Notes: a model not told the origin generated them from the letters alone. A stretch of DNA of 64,000 nucleotides from Bacteroidia bacterium (GCA_016787445.1 JAEUTQ010000018.1:1-64000); one strand, 5' to 3'; positions 18,251 to 26,683 are shown, counted from the first letter of the stretch. Numbers and translations are program-made.

Positions 18251-19235
18251 ATGGTAATTAAAACTAAATTGGCATTAGTCTTAGCCATCAGCTTAAGCTT
18301 TGCCGCATGTAACAAAACTACCCCCCCCCCCTTCTGCTAGTAATGGTGGTGAAAATCAAACTTCTAGCAATAACGAAGTGCAACAAAAACTCTACAATCT
18401 TTCTGCGGAAGAATGTGATAAAGTAATTAGATCATTTAAAGACTATACTAAAGTAAACACTATGTATGGTAAAATTGAATCTTCAACCATACCAGCTGAT
18501 TCTTCAATTTGGTTAATTGAAGCGGCATTAAATTACGATTTTGATAAGCCAGGAACTGAAGAATCTGTTCATGATTCATGCGGATATGAAATTGACCTGA
18601 CTGAATCATATATGGTAAATTCAAATCAACTTGCATCCGCTTATAATTACATTTACAACTATATAAATCAAAGTATAAACTCCCAAAAACAAGTTAAAGT
18701 AATTGATATCACTGGATTTTCTAATGGAAATAAGCTTGTATTTAGTGCTTATATTAAATATAACTCCAGCTCAAATGGTAATAAAATAATGGGGCCATGT
18801 GATCTTTATACATCTGGGTCTGCCGCTTGGAATCCATGTGGATCACCTAATGCAATTACTTGGGCCGAAGTAAAATTAAACTGTACCGCATACAATCCAG
18901 GTTGTCCCGGTAGTTGGTATTGGACAAGTATAACCAATGCTTTTATTGATAATCAAAACGGCGCCTATTCTTCATCTCTTTATTATGTAGCAAGCACTAT
19001 GAATACATGCCCATCTTTATATTACACTACCATTAACGGATACATTACAGGCTGTAGGAATTTAGGCACATCGAATCATCCAGGTGGCAGTTATATTTTA
19101 ATAGACTATGATATTACTTGGGGTTTAATCTGGCTTGGAGGATCATCATATAAGCAATGGTGGGATTTGAATATAAGATATGGCATCCCTCAATGTTCTG
19201 GTGGTGGTGGTGGCAGATTTTCGACAATTAATTAA
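18251..19235 (+). CDS. Cys-rich lipoprotein of unknown function, frameshifted at a poly-C tract
   Basis: From ATG 18251 the frame encodes a clear lipoprotein signal (MVIKTKLALVLAISLSFAAC, Cys at residue 20). It then runs into 11 consecutive C at 18321-18331 and stops at TAG 18338-18340 after 29 residues. Removing one C (or adding two) joins it to the long downstream frame ending at 19235, giving about 327 residues. The body is rich in Asn, Ser, Gly and Tyr, with eight Cys (for example DSCGY, NPCGS, PGCPG, TGCRN, PQCSG) that could form disulphides, and ends after a Gly run. No known family was recognised. It is 8 bases from the following T9SS protein. Whether this is phase variation, decay or an assembly error is open. 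Confidence 0.68.
18321..18331 (+). repeat. Poly-C homopolymer, 11 bases
   Basis: Eleven uninterrupted C within the codons just after the lipobox Cys, in a Thr/Pro stretch. The present length puts the signal peptide and the mature domain in different frames; 10 or 13 C would restore fusion. It is the most striking homopolymer of C or G noticed in the window. Confidence 0.95.
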
Positions 19236-19243
19236 AATACAAG

Positions 19244-20755
19244 ATGAATAGATTAAGATTAATTCTTTTGGGCATATGTTTCGTTAACGGAGCATATGCC
19301 CAATATATTTTTACTAGACAAAACACAGATAATTACTGGTTCAAAGGTGTATATGAAGATTCGGTTAGCAAAAACCTATATATTACTGCATCTTTAATTA
19401 AGTCTACGCCGGGTTATCTTAACACCACATCCAATATTTTCAAACTAGATAAAAACGGAGTGTTATTAGATTCAATTAAAATAGACTCCAATTTAATGGT
19501 GAATGCTGCTATTACCAAAATTGGAAATAATCATTACATTCACGGATCCCAAGCAGTGAATACCAATACCTCTGCGTTCAAAGCTATTCCCGTAATTTAC
19601 AAATGCGATCAAAACTTTAATATAATTAAGAAATTAGTCCTTGATTCAAATTTCGTAAGTGATGATGCTTTGGTAAATGCTCACCTTTTACAAAAAAATA
19701 ACAGGTTATATATTGCATTTGCTTTAATGAATTATTCTACTGTCAGATTATTTAAACTTGATTTCAATCTTAATAAACTGGATTCTCTTACGTTTAATGG
19801 TTCCTTTACATGCGATTTGGCTAATTACGGTAACAGGATACTTCTTTCTGGTGCAGGATTTCCTTCTATGTCGCTAACCGGAAAAAATCAGGTTGCCGAA
19901 TTGGATACTTCTTTTAATGTTTTGTCACGATTCAACCTGGATAGTGTCACTTCTGTAAATCCGGGTTGCTTTCAAAAAGTAGGAGTAACTTATGGACATA
20001 CTAATCTGTATGAACTAAGTTCAAATCGGTATTTAATGACCGGGTATTCCAAAGTTACATATAATAGCTCTTGCCAATGGTATATCAAAAACACTAATGC
20101 AATAATCAAAAACAATTCGATAATTGAAAAATCAAATATTATTGGTAAGCCTGGGGCCCATATACTTTATACTATGCCTTATACTTCGTCGCATAAAAAA
20201 TACAATTACATTTTCACTACCGGTATGTATGGGTACAATTATTCAAATCCCTATCCGCCTCAATCAGCTCCAACCGAAATTATGGTAAACAAAATAGATA
20301 CGGCTGCTAACCTAATATGGGTAAATTATTATAGCACTCCCAATTATTATTATTCACCTTTAGGAGTTACCGGAACTTCTGATAGTGGCTGTGTGGTAAC
20401 CGGAATGCGGTACAACCTTTTGGCACCTGCTGTTGCTAACACCTGCGAAGGATTTGTATTAAAACTAGATAAAAATGGAGTTATACAATATACCGGAATT
20501 AACGACAAGGATATAATTCAAAAACCAATCGTTAACATTTATCCTAACCCGGCATCAAAAGAAATTACTTTGGAAGTCAATTCAAACGATTACTTTGAAT
20601 TGGAAATTTATAATAGTATTGGCGAACTTGTTAAATATGAAACAAGGGTTAAAGAAAAAACAACAATAAACACCGAGGGCTTACCGCAAGGTCTTTACCA
20701 TTTCAAATTGCAATCTAACAAGAATAACTACTCGGGGAAATTTATTAAGCAATAG
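19244..20755 (+). CDS. T9SS type A sorting domain-containing secreted protein
   Basis: 503 residues. Signal peptide at residues 1-19, ending GAYAQ. The middle has repeated short beta-strand units with Asp/Asn turns (FKLDKNGVLLDS, YKCDQNFNI, FKLDFNLNKLDS, AELDTSFNVLS), suggesting a beta-propeller-like fold; this is inference. The C-terminus is a classical type IX secretion sorting domain: NIYPNPASKEITLEV, then ELEIYNSIGELV and LPQGLYHFKL, ending FIKQ. The product should be exported across the outer membrane and cell-surface attached or released. It follows the frameshifted lipoprotein by 8 bases and is probably cotranscribed. Stop codons of this gene and convergent hemD are one base apart. Confidence 0.88.
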   Translation: MNRLRLILLGICFVNGAYAQYIFTRQNTDNYWFKGVYEDSVSKNLYITASLIKSTPGYLNTTSNIFKLDKNGVLLDSIKIDSNLMVNAAITKIGNNHYIHGSQAVNTNTSAFKAIPVIYKCDQNFNIIKKLVLDSNFVSDDALVNAHLLQKNNRLYIAFALMNYSTVRLFKLDFNLNKLDSLTFNGSFTCDLANYGNRILLSGAGFPSMSLTGKNQVAELDTSFNVLSRFNLDSVTSVNPGCFQKVGVTYGHTNLYELSSNRYLMTGYSKVTYNSSCQWYIKNTNAIIKNNSIIEKSNIIGKPGAHILYTMPYTSSHKKYNYIFTTGMYGYNYSNPYPPQSAPTEIMVNKIDTAANLIWVNYYSTPNYYYSPLGVTGTSDSGCVVTGMRYNLLAPAVANTCEGFVLKLDKNGVIQYTGINDKDIIQKPIVNIYPNPASKEITLEVNSNDYFELEIYNSIGELVKYETRVKEKTTINTEGLPQGLYHFKLQSNKNNYSGKFIKQ

Positions 20756-20756
20756 C

Positions 20757-21848
20757 TTAACGCTTGTTCGCTTCTTTAATGTAAGCATCCAAAGCCATAC
20801 TCATACTTGGGTTTTGAGGGTTCGGAGCGAAAATATCTAAACGATATCCTAATTGTTTTACCATTTGCGCAGTTGCATGACCAAAGGCTGCAATGCGTGT
20901 TCCTGCTTGCTTAAAATTAGGGAAGTTTTGTTTTAAAGAGCGAATTCCTGCCGGTGTAAAAAACACCAACACATCATACTCACTCAGATTTTTTATGTCA
21001 GATAAATCAGCTGAAACGGTACGGTAGAAAATTCCTTTTGTGTAAGAAATCTTTAACTCATCCAAAAAATCCGCGATTTGTTCTTTATGAACATCCGAAC
21101 ATGGTAATAAAAACTTTTCTTCTTTGTTTTTACGAATTACATCTACCAGGTCTAATAAAGTTCCGTGCCCGAAAAATATTTTACGTTTACGGTATTGAAT
21201 ATACTTCTGTAAATAATAAGCTGTTTGTTCATTAATACAAAAGTACTTCATGGTTTCAGGAACAGTGATGCGCATTTCATTACACACTCTGAAAAAATGA
21301 TCTACCGCCAAACGGCTGGTTAAGATAACCGCACCATGAGCCAAAATATCTATTCTTTGTGCTCTGAAATCCATTGCACTTAATCCTTCTACACGAATAA
21401 ACTGACGGAAATTTATATTTAAAGAATACTTACGGCCTAAATCCAAATACGGATTTTTATCATTATCGGCAGGCTTTGGTTGCGACACCAAAACATTCTT
21501 TACTTTATTCTTTGGGAAATTACTGATTTCAATAACTGGTAATGGTGGTGGAACGTAAGCAGGCTGCTTAGCATTTTTTCTCTCCTTTTTTACCGGTGCT
21601 TCTTGAACTTGTTTTGGTTGCTTTTCTGGTTTAGTTGCTTTTGAGATAACCTTTTTCACAGGTTTCACAACTGCCTTTTTCACTTGCTTTTTTACTTTAG
21701 CAACTTTAACGGGCTTCTTTTTTGCAACTGCCTTTTTAGGTTTAGTAGTTTTCTTTGCAGGTTTTTTTACAGCTTTAGCTTTTTTTGCTTTTACAGTCTT
21801 GCTACCTTTTTTACTTGTAGGTTTTGACTTTGTTTTTTTAGCTGCCAT
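20757..21848 (-). CDS. hemD: Uroporphyrinogen-III synthase with histone-H1-like N-terminal tail
   Basis: Closes hydroxymethylbilane to uroporphyrinogen III in haem synthesis. 363 residues, about 110 more than usual. Residues 1 to about 105 are a Lys/Ala/Pro tail (KKPAKKTTKPKKA-type repeats) resembling the tail of eukaryotic histone H1 and of the DksA-like protein at 60538. The enzyme domain runs from about residue 117 (VKNVLVSQPKP) to the end, with ILTSRLAVDHFF, ERKNKEEKFLLPCSD-like and FFTPAGIRSLKQNF blocks of the HemD fold. It starts 4 bases after DUF4271, an association common in this phylum. Confidence 0.88.
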   Translation of the reverse strand: MAAKKTKSKPTSKKGSKTVKAKKAKAVKKPAKKTTKPKKAVAKKKPVKVAKVKKQVKKAVVKPVKKVISKATKPEKQPKQVQEAPVKKERKNAKQPAYVPPPLPVIEISNFPKNKVKNVLVSQPKPADNDKNPYLDLGRKYSLNINFRQFIRVEGLSAMDFRAQRIDILAHGAVILTSRLAVDHFFRVCNEMRITVPETMKYFCINEQTAYYLQKYIQYRKRKIFFGHGTLLDLVDVIRKNKEEKFLLPCSDVHKEQIADFLDELKISYTKGIFYRTVSADLSDIKNLSEYDVLVFFTPAGIRSLKQNFPNFKQAGTRIAAFGHATAQMVKQLGYRLDIFAPNPQNPSMSMALDAYIKEANKR

Positions 21849-21852
21849 AGAA

Positions 21853-22575
21853 TTAAAAATTTACTACTAAAAATTTAATTAATACCAATAATGGTAAAAT
21901 TTCCAGAGTGCAAAGATATACAAATAATTGAAAAACCCCCATACCCTGCTCTATGCCCGAAAACAAAAAGCCTCGATACAACCTGAACATGTAACCTAAA
22001 ACGATAAAAAGCAAAGATGGAAATACCAACCAAACCGGATTAATGGGTGCCAGCTCTGCAATAATCATTACCGGCAACAAAACCACGCCAACCGACTGGT
22101 TAATTATTAAAGTGTTATTTATATATTCATAAATGGTGCTCTGCGTTTGGGTAATAAATCCAATAATATTCAGAATAAAAAACTTTACCGTATAAACTAC
22201 CAATACCAGCAACACAAAAAACATGAATTGAAAAAAATAGGATTGATCATCAAGTATACCGCCAAATAATCTATTCAATTTATAAAGCAAAAAAGCGGTT
22301 ACAACAACAAAAACAATGTTTAATAATACCGAGAGTTGTTTAAATGGTCCATAGTTTTCACGTTCTAACTGACGTGCAACTTGCAAACTGTAAGCCGCAT
22401 TCAAAACCCTTAAAGTACGCGACGGCATTGTTGCCTTTAGAACAATTAATACAGCTACCGCCAAAAACAAAACAAACGATGGCCAGAATAAATGTTGTGC
22501 AGGATTAAAAATGGCCCCATCATGAATGGGCTTTAAAAGATGATTATTAAAAATTGGTTCGTAGGAAGTTGTCAT
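21853..22575 (-). CDS. DUF4271 integral membrane protein
   Basis: 240 residues with about six hydrophobic helices (near residues 32-52, 85-103, 112-135, 156-175, 180-198 and 218-238). DUF4271 proteins are Bacteroidota membrane proteins of unknown function usually found next to hemD, as here (4-base gap), so transcription and perhaps function are linked to haem synthesis; that link is inferred from context only. No catalytic motif is visible. It starts 25 bases after the DUF5777 barrel gene. Confidence 0.82.
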   Translation of the reverse strand: MTTSYEPIFNNHLLKPIHDGAIFNPAQHLFWPSFVLFLAVAVLIVLKATMPSRTLRVLNAAYSLQVARQLERENYGPFKQLSVLLNIVFVVVTAFLLYKLNRLFGGILDDQSYFFQFMFFVLLVLVVYTVKFFILNIIGFITQTQSTIYEYINNTLIINQSVGVVLLPVMIIAELAPINPVWLVFPSLLFIVLGYMFRLYRGFLFSGIEQGMGVFQLFVYLCTLEILPLLVLIKFLVVNF

Positions 22576-22600
22576 TTCTAACTAAACCAAATTTTTAAGA

Positions 22601-23548
22601 TTAAAGCGCGAAGGTTCTTGAAACACAAAAGCCGAATTTAACTTGTCCTTTCGACCAGGTGTCGGTTGTATACGGAATAAAACTATTCTCAATTAATGCC
22701 GGAGCATTCGTAAAGAATAAACTAAAAACGTGTCCGCCTGTTTCTAGTTCAAAACCTAAAGCTAAAGGATTATAAGCAGAGGTGTTGTTTTGGTAATACG
22801 GTGAGAAGTTGTAGAAATAATCACCAATTAAACACATACGCTTAGTTAATTTTATACGTGCACCAAATCCTAAAGAAAACAAGCCATTGGTGTCCTCTGC
22901 TTTGTTGGAAGCATTAATGCTTTGCTTAATATAATTTCTATGCAAGTAAGAAGGTAAAAACTCCAGTGATAACCATTCGGTTAATTTGCTGGCAATAATA
23001 ACTTGAGCGAAATAGTTTACACGATGTAATTCGTCGGTTTCAAAATCTTTTACAATACCCGCGTATAATTGATCGGTTTTCATAGAAGTATATCCAATAT
23101 CTGCAAACACTGCAATGGATAAAGGAATATGGAAATCTTCAGTTTGTGTTAATGGTCTCCATTTAATAGAACCGTCGTATGTTTCGCGGTAACGACTTCT
23201 TCCAATACCAATAGTTAAGTTATCGGTAACACCATAATCAAACGACCAACGGATATCGCTTGCATTATCAAAACCGAAATAAGTGTGAGCTGCTTCGTTT
23301 AAAGCATTAGGCTCGAGTGCCGAATTGTAAACATTACCAAAGCGATGAGAAATTCGGAAATCTAAATGTTTCTTTTTTACTGTTTCAATAGTATGAGCAT
23401 TTCCTAATTTATAGGTTTTAAAAGTTGCGTATACTTTTTCGTGTTTTTTCTCGCTGCCTTCATTTACCAAACTCAAGAGATCATCTTGGGCAAATAGTGT
23501 TCCTGAAACTAAAAAAACCGAAAACAGTAATAATTTTTTCATACTCAT
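22601..23548 (-). CDS. DUF5777 family outer-membrane beta-barrel protein
   Basis: 315 residues. Signal peptide at residues 1-21 (start MSMKK at 23548, or MKK at 23543), ending TLFAQ. The rest is made of alternating amphipathic strands typical of a barrel, with the DUF5777 landmarks RISHRFGN, HTYFGFDNASDIRWSFDYGVTDNL and GIGRSRYRETYDGSIKW. It ends in the aromatic-containing strand KFGFCVSRTFAL. Function is unknown. In many Bacteroidota this family neighbours YceI and cytochrome genes, and here YceI is the next gene upstream with a terminator and promoter between. Confidence 0.83.
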   Translation of the reverse strand: MSMKKLLLFSVFLVSGTLFAQDDLLSLVNEGSEKKHEKVYATFKTYKLGNAHTIETVKKKHLDFRISHRFGNVYNSALEPNALNEAAHTYFGFDNASDIRWSFDYGVTDNLTIGIGRSRYRETYDGSIKWRPLTQTEDFHIPLSIAVFADIGYTSMKTDQLYAGIVKDFETDELHRVNYFAQVIIASKLTEWLSLEFLPSYLHRNYIKQSINASNKAEDTNGLFSLGFGARIKLTKRMCLIGDYFYNFSPYYQNNTSAYNPLALGFELETGGHVFSLFFTNAPALIENSFIPYTTDTWSKGQVKFGFCVSRTFAL

Positions 23549-23566
23549 GATTTAATTAATGATGTC

Positions 23567-23574
23567 AAATATAA
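23567..23574 (-). promoter_or_regulatory. -7 box of the DUF5777-DUF4271-hemD operon
   Basis: The minus strand reads TATATTTG, a perfect TAnnTTTG, about 19 bases upstream of the first ATG. It lies just downstream of the yceI terminator. No convincing -33 element is seen. Confidence 0.5.
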
Positions 23575-23580
23575 ACAAAA

Positions 23581-23606
23581 AAAGGACGGAAAATTCCGTC
23601 CCTTTA
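23581..23606 (-). terminator. Intrinsic terminator after yceI
   Basis: GGACGG (23585-23590) pairs with CCGTCC (23597-23602) around an AAAATT loop. Flanking A/T pairs extend the stem, and on the minus strand it is followed by a run of seven T. It lies between the yceI stop and the DUF5777 promoter. Confidence 0.75.
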
Positions 23607-23628
23607 TTTGTATAATAACAATTGAAAT

Positions 23629-24186
23629 TTATTTTTTCACATAAGGCTTTATGGTAGATGTTAAAGTTACGTCTACAACCTCAGCAATATTCTTTACATA
23701 TAAAGAAGGTACTTTAATATCGTAATCAGCTACTTTCACCTTGAATTTAGTTTCTAACGCAATAGCATCACCCTTCTTCGTAATAGTTCCTTCAAGAGTC
23801 ACATCCTTTGTTACTCCATGAATGGTTAATTTACCGGTAGCGGTAACTTTTTGAGCCGCGTCAGTTGTTAAATCAATTTTCTCGTTCACTTTTCCTTTAA
23901 ACATAGCGTTCGGGAATTTGGTTGATTCCATATAGTTCTCATTAAAATGCTCTTCCATTAAAGCATTTTTAAACTTAAACATCTTAATGGTAATCACGGA
24001 TTGCAAATCGCCGGTTGTAGCATCTAAAATAACCGCAGCTTTTTTATTGGTAGCCTCAATATCTTCGAGTGGTGATTTAGAGAAGAATGTAACAACAGAA
24101 GTTTCTTCTTTACCCAAATCGGCAAACTTCTGTGCTTGAGAATTAAAAACAAAGCCTAAGGCTAAAACAAATAATAATTTTTTCAT
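23629..24186 (-). CDS. YceI family periplasmic protein
   Basis: 185 residues with a signal peptide at 1-18 (VFNSQAQ end). The YceI lipocalin-like fold is seen as GKEETSVVTFFSKSPLEDIEATNK, TIKMFKFKNALMEEHFNENYMESTKFPNAMFKGKV and KLTIHGVTKDVTLEGTI. These proteins bind amphiphilic molecules such as polyisoprenoids in the periplasm; the ligand here is unknown. It is a single transcription unit: its own -7 box is squeezed between the mutY stop and the ATG, and a terminator follows. Confidence 0.92.
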   Translation of the reverse strand: MKKLLFVLALGFVFNSQAQKFADLGKEETSVVTFFSKSPLEDIEATNKKAAVILDATTGDLQSVITIKMFKFKNALMEEHFNENYMESTKFPNAMFKGKVNEKIDLTTDAAQKVTATGKLTIHGVTKDVTLEGTITKKGDAIALETKFKVKVADYDIKVPSLYVKNIAEVVDVTLTSTIKPYVKK

Positions 24187-24212
24187 ATATAGGTTTAAAA
24201 CAATAATTATAC

Positions 24213-24220
24213 CAAAAATA
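24213..24220 (-). promoter_or_regulatory. -7 box of yceI
   Basis: The minus strand reads TATTTTTG, fitting TAnnTTTG, 27 bases upstream of the yceI ATG and 5 bases beyond the mutY stop at 24225. Confidence 0.45.
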
Positions 24221-24224
24221 GAAA

Positions 24225-25280
24225 TTATTTAATCAAATCCTCGTCTTTAAGGTACTTTTCTATGAGTCGAGGGAATGCATACTTATTGAGTTGCGCGATT
24301 TTTACCTTTTTTAACTTAAGGTGGTGAGGAGAATTTTCTAATGCTATTTGATAAAAACGGGCATGTAAATTCTGATGGGATAAAATGTGTTTGTATTCTT
24401 TACTGACATTAATTATACGCGGTGCTTTTCCCTTCCAGATTTTTACTAATTCTTTGCTCTTTAATAAATTTGCTTCATTATTTCGTTTATCACTTTCGAT
24501 GAGATAAAATTCATATAAGCTTTTCCAGATATCCTTTCCCTCTCGTTTGTTAATATAAGTATAGCCATTATCTACAAACACTATATAATTAAGGTAACGA
24601 TCCTTTACTTTCGTTTTCTTTGCTTTTACCGGAAGTTGATTTACTTTTTGTGTTCGAAACGCTTCGCATTTGTCATTAAAAATACAATTGGCGCAATCCG
24701 GATTTTGAGGGCGGCAATATAATGCCCCAAACTCCATTATAGCTTGATTGAAATCTGCAGCTGATTTTTTTGGCAACAGTTCATTCGCCAATTCGTAGAA
24801 TTCCTTTTTTCCGGCTGTTGAGTCAATTGGTGTTTCTATTTCGAAAACTCGGCTTAAAACCCTGTATACATTTCCATCTACCACGGCATGCGGTAAACCA
24901 TAGGCAATACTTGCAATAGCTGCTGCCGTATAATCGCCCACACCTTTTAATGCACGAATCTCATTATAGCTTTGGGGAAAGCCGGCATTATGCTCTTTTA
25001 CAATCGTTTTGGCCGCTTCATGCAAATTTCGGGCCCGCGAATAGTAACCAAGTCCTTGCCAAAGCTTCATTACCTTATCCTCCGGTGCTTTTGCCAGATC
25101 CTTCACTGTTGGGAAATGCTCGATAAACTTTAAATAGTAGCTAAGTCCTTGATTTACTTGTGTTTGCTGGAGAATAATTTCCGAAAGCCATATTTTATAA
25201 GGGTCGGAGGTGCTCCGCCAAGGCAATTCGCGCTTGTTAAAATTGTACCATTTTATGAGCCGTTTGGCGAAAAAATCCAT
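24225..25280 (-). CDS. mutY: A/G-specific adenine glycosylase
   Basis: Removes adenine mispaired with 8-oxoguanine. 351 residues from ATG 25280 (MDFFAKRL). An upstream TTG-initiated extension would run through the HU promoter and is rejected. Motifs: catalytic Glu in SEIILQQTQ near residue 34, helix-hairpin-helix LKGVGDYTAAAIASIA near 106, catalytic Asp in VDGNVYRVLSR near 130, and the iron-sulphur loop Cys-x6-Cys-x2-Cys-x5-Cys (CRPQNPDCANCIFNDKC) near 186. A C-terminal NUDIX-like domain follows, with LSHQNLHARFY in place of the usual FSH. It is divergent from HU. Confidence 0.95.
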   Translation of the reverse strand: MDFFAKRLIKWYNFNKRELPWRSTSDPYKIWLSEIILQQTQVNQGLSYYLKFIEHFPTVKDLAKAPEDKVMKLWQGLGYYSRARNLHEAAKTIVKEHNAGFPQSYNEIRALKGVGDYTAAAIASIAYGLPHAVVDGNVYRVLSRVFEIETPIDSTAGKKEFYELANELLPKKSAADFNQAIMEFGALYCRPQNPDCANCIFNDKCEAFRTQKVNQLPVKAKKTKVKDRYLNYIVFVDNGYTYINKREGKDIWKSLYEFYLIESDKRNNEANLLKSKELVKIWKGKAPRIINVSKEYKHILSHQNLHARFYQIALENSPHHLKLKKVKIAQLNKYAFPRLIEKYLKDEDLIK

Positions 25281-25340
25281 AATTCGACAACAAATTAAAA
25301 TAAAATTTGATGATTTATTTTTAGGTTTTAATATAAATAC

Positions 25341-25348
25341 TATCTTTG
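25341..25348 (+). promoter_or_regulatory. -7 box of the HU gene promoter
   Basis: TATCTTTG, a perfect TAnnTTTG, 49 bases before the ATG at 25397. The -33 position (about 25318-25324) holds only TTTTAGG, a weak match. Confidence 0.6.
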
Positions 25349-25396
25349 CCCTCCATTTTTGATAATTCAAATTATTGATTTTAAATACTTTGTAAA

Positions 25397-25711
25397 ATGA
25401 CAAAAGCTGACATCGTAAACGAGATTTCTGAGAAGACAGGAATTGAAAAAATTGCAGTACAAGCTTCAGTAGAAGCTTTCATGAAATCGATCCGTAATGC
25501 CATGATCGAAGGTAAGAATGTTTACCTACGTGGATTCGGAACATTTGTAGTGAAAAAACGTGCCGAAAAAATTGGCCGTAACATTTCTAAAAATACAACC
25601 GTTGTGATTCCTGCGCACTACATTCCGGCATTTAAACCTGCTAAAACTTTCTCTGAGAGAGTGAAAAAGAATGTAAAAGTTGCTGAGCCGGAACCAAAAA
25701 ACAACGACTAA
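25397..25711 (+). CDS. HU/IHF-family DNA-binding protein
   Basis: 104 residues. The HU fold is plain: helix pair MTKADIVNEISEKTG and VEAFMKSIRNAM, the LRGFGTFVVKKRAEKIGRN saddle strand, and the beta arm with VVIPAHYIPAFKPAKTF, where the Pro that kinks DNA is present. A short basic/acidic tail (VKVAEPEPKNND) extends about 10 residues beyond a typical 90-residue HU. It bends and compacts DNA as a dimer. In this phylum it is often labelled integration host factor beta; the sequence does not settle HU versus IHF. It heads a rightward group with the TPR protein, the 29-residue protein and rng. Confidence 0.93.
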   Translation: MTKADIVNEISEKTGIEKIAVQASVEAFMKSIRNAMIEGKNVYLRGFGTFVVKKRAEKIGRNISKNTTVVIPAHYIPAFKPAKTFSERVKKNVKVAEPEPKNND

Positions 25712-25715
25712 TTAA

Positions 25716-26540
25716 ATGAGTCAGATTAAAAAAACGCAGCTGTTATTAATTATAGGAGCTGTAGTTTTATTCGTTCTTTTATTTTTTGCCAACAAAAAAC
25801 CATCTGTTGCTGCAGCAGATAACGGTGAGCAGCATGCGGTTGCTGCCGAAACCATTGAAAGTTTCGTGAAAACTGCTGAAGGTGTTTTAGCACCCGAATT
25901 AAAAAAACAAACCGATTCTTATCTGCAAAAAGCGAATGGGGCCGATAAAACCAAATGGCTCGATAGTATCGTTAGCTTTTGGGACAAAAATAAACGCCCC
26001 GATATTGCTTCGTATTACTTTGAACAAAAAGCAGAGGCAGTTAAAAATTCAATTACCTGGTTTAAAGCCGGCGACCGCTATTATTATTCGGTACGCTTTA
26101 TTAAAGACCAAAATGAATTAATGCCTTTATATCAAAGCGCGATACGTTGCTACGAAAACGGTTTAAAGCTGGAACCAAATAATGCAGAAGCTAAAATCAT
26201 GATGGCTTCCTGTTATGTAGAAGGTTCTTCCGATCCAATGAAAGGAATTACAATGCTTCGTGAAATTGAAAAAACCGATAGCAATAATGTAACGCTTCAA
26301 TTAAACTTCGCGTTTTTCTCGGTTAAATCGCAACAATGGGACAAAGCCATTAAACGTTTTGAAAAAGTTTTAGCCATCGATTCGCTTTATATTGAAGCGT
26401 ATCTGCACCTGGCCGATGCTTACGAACAAATGGGTAATAAACAAAAGACAATTGAAATGTTGGAGAAGTATAAGGTGAGAACCGATGATGCTTTAGCCCG
26501 ACAAGAAATTGAAAAATATATACAACAATTAAAAAATTAA
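25716..26540 (+). CDS. Membrane-anchored tetratricopeptide repeat protein
   Basis: 274 residues. Residues 8-26 are one hydrophobic helix, so the protein is anchored with the repeats probably periplasmic. From about residue 120 there are three or four TPR units: YYSVRFIKD with YENGLKLEPNNAEAKIMMASCYVEG, NVTLQLNFAFFSVKSQQWDKAIKRFEKVLAIDSLYIEAYLHLADAYEQMG, and a C-terminal helix. It resembles the small TPR proteins found between HU and RNase G genes in many Bacteroidota. Binding partner unknown. Only 4 bases separate it from the HU stop. Confidence 0.8.
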   Translation: MSQIKKTQLLLIIGAVVLFVLLFFANKKPSVAAADNGEQHAVAAETIESFVKTAEGVLAPELKKQTDSYLQKANGADKTKWLDSIVSFWDKNKRPDIASYYFEQKAEAVKNSITWFKAGDRYYYSVRFIKDQNELMPLYQSAIRCYENGLKLEPNNAEAKIMMASCYVEGSSDPMKGITMLREIEKTDSNNVTLQLNFAFFSVKSQQWDKAIKRFEKVLAIDSLYIEAYLHLADAYEQMGNKQKTIEMLEKYKVRTDDALARQEIEKYIQQLKN

Positions 26541-26559
26541 TAATTTAAAAACAGATCTT

Positions 26560-26649
26560 ATGCCAAGCGGAAAGAAAAGAAAAAGACATAAAATGGCGAC
26601 CCACAAACGCAAAAAACGTTTGAGAAAAAATCGTCACAAGAAAAAATAA
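26560..26649 (+). CDS. 29-residue Lys/Arg/His-rich basic protein (possibly ribosome-associated)
   Basis: ATG 26560 to TAA 26649, encoding MPSGKKRKRHKMATHKRKKR followed by LRKNRHKKK. More than half the residues are Lys, Arg or His, with no acidic residue. The same kind of short protein is recalled at this place, between the HU/TPR genes and RNase G, in other Bacteroidota, which argues for a real gene. Extreme basicity and size suggest a ribosomal or RNA-bound protein. A phylum-specific ribosomal protein such as bL38, described in Flavobacterium johnsoniae, is a possible identity that I cannot confirm. It begins 19 bases after the TPR stop and is followed by a strong hairpin before rng. Confidence 0.75.
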   Translation: MPSGKKRKRHKMATHKRKKRLRKNRHKKK

Positions 26650-26683
26650 TCAATAGCCCTTTAGGGTATTAGTTAGATTTTAT

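Noticed and set aside
18300-18340. Independent start (TTG 18300) for the Cys-rich protein
   Set aside because: It would give a non-exported N-terminus. The other frame holds a perfect lipoprotein signal that ends at the poly-C tract.
25281-25403. In-frame upstream extension of mutY (41 more residues, low-complexity)
   Set aside because: It would run through the HU promoter and start codon. Family alignment puts the MutY start at MDFFAKRL (25280).
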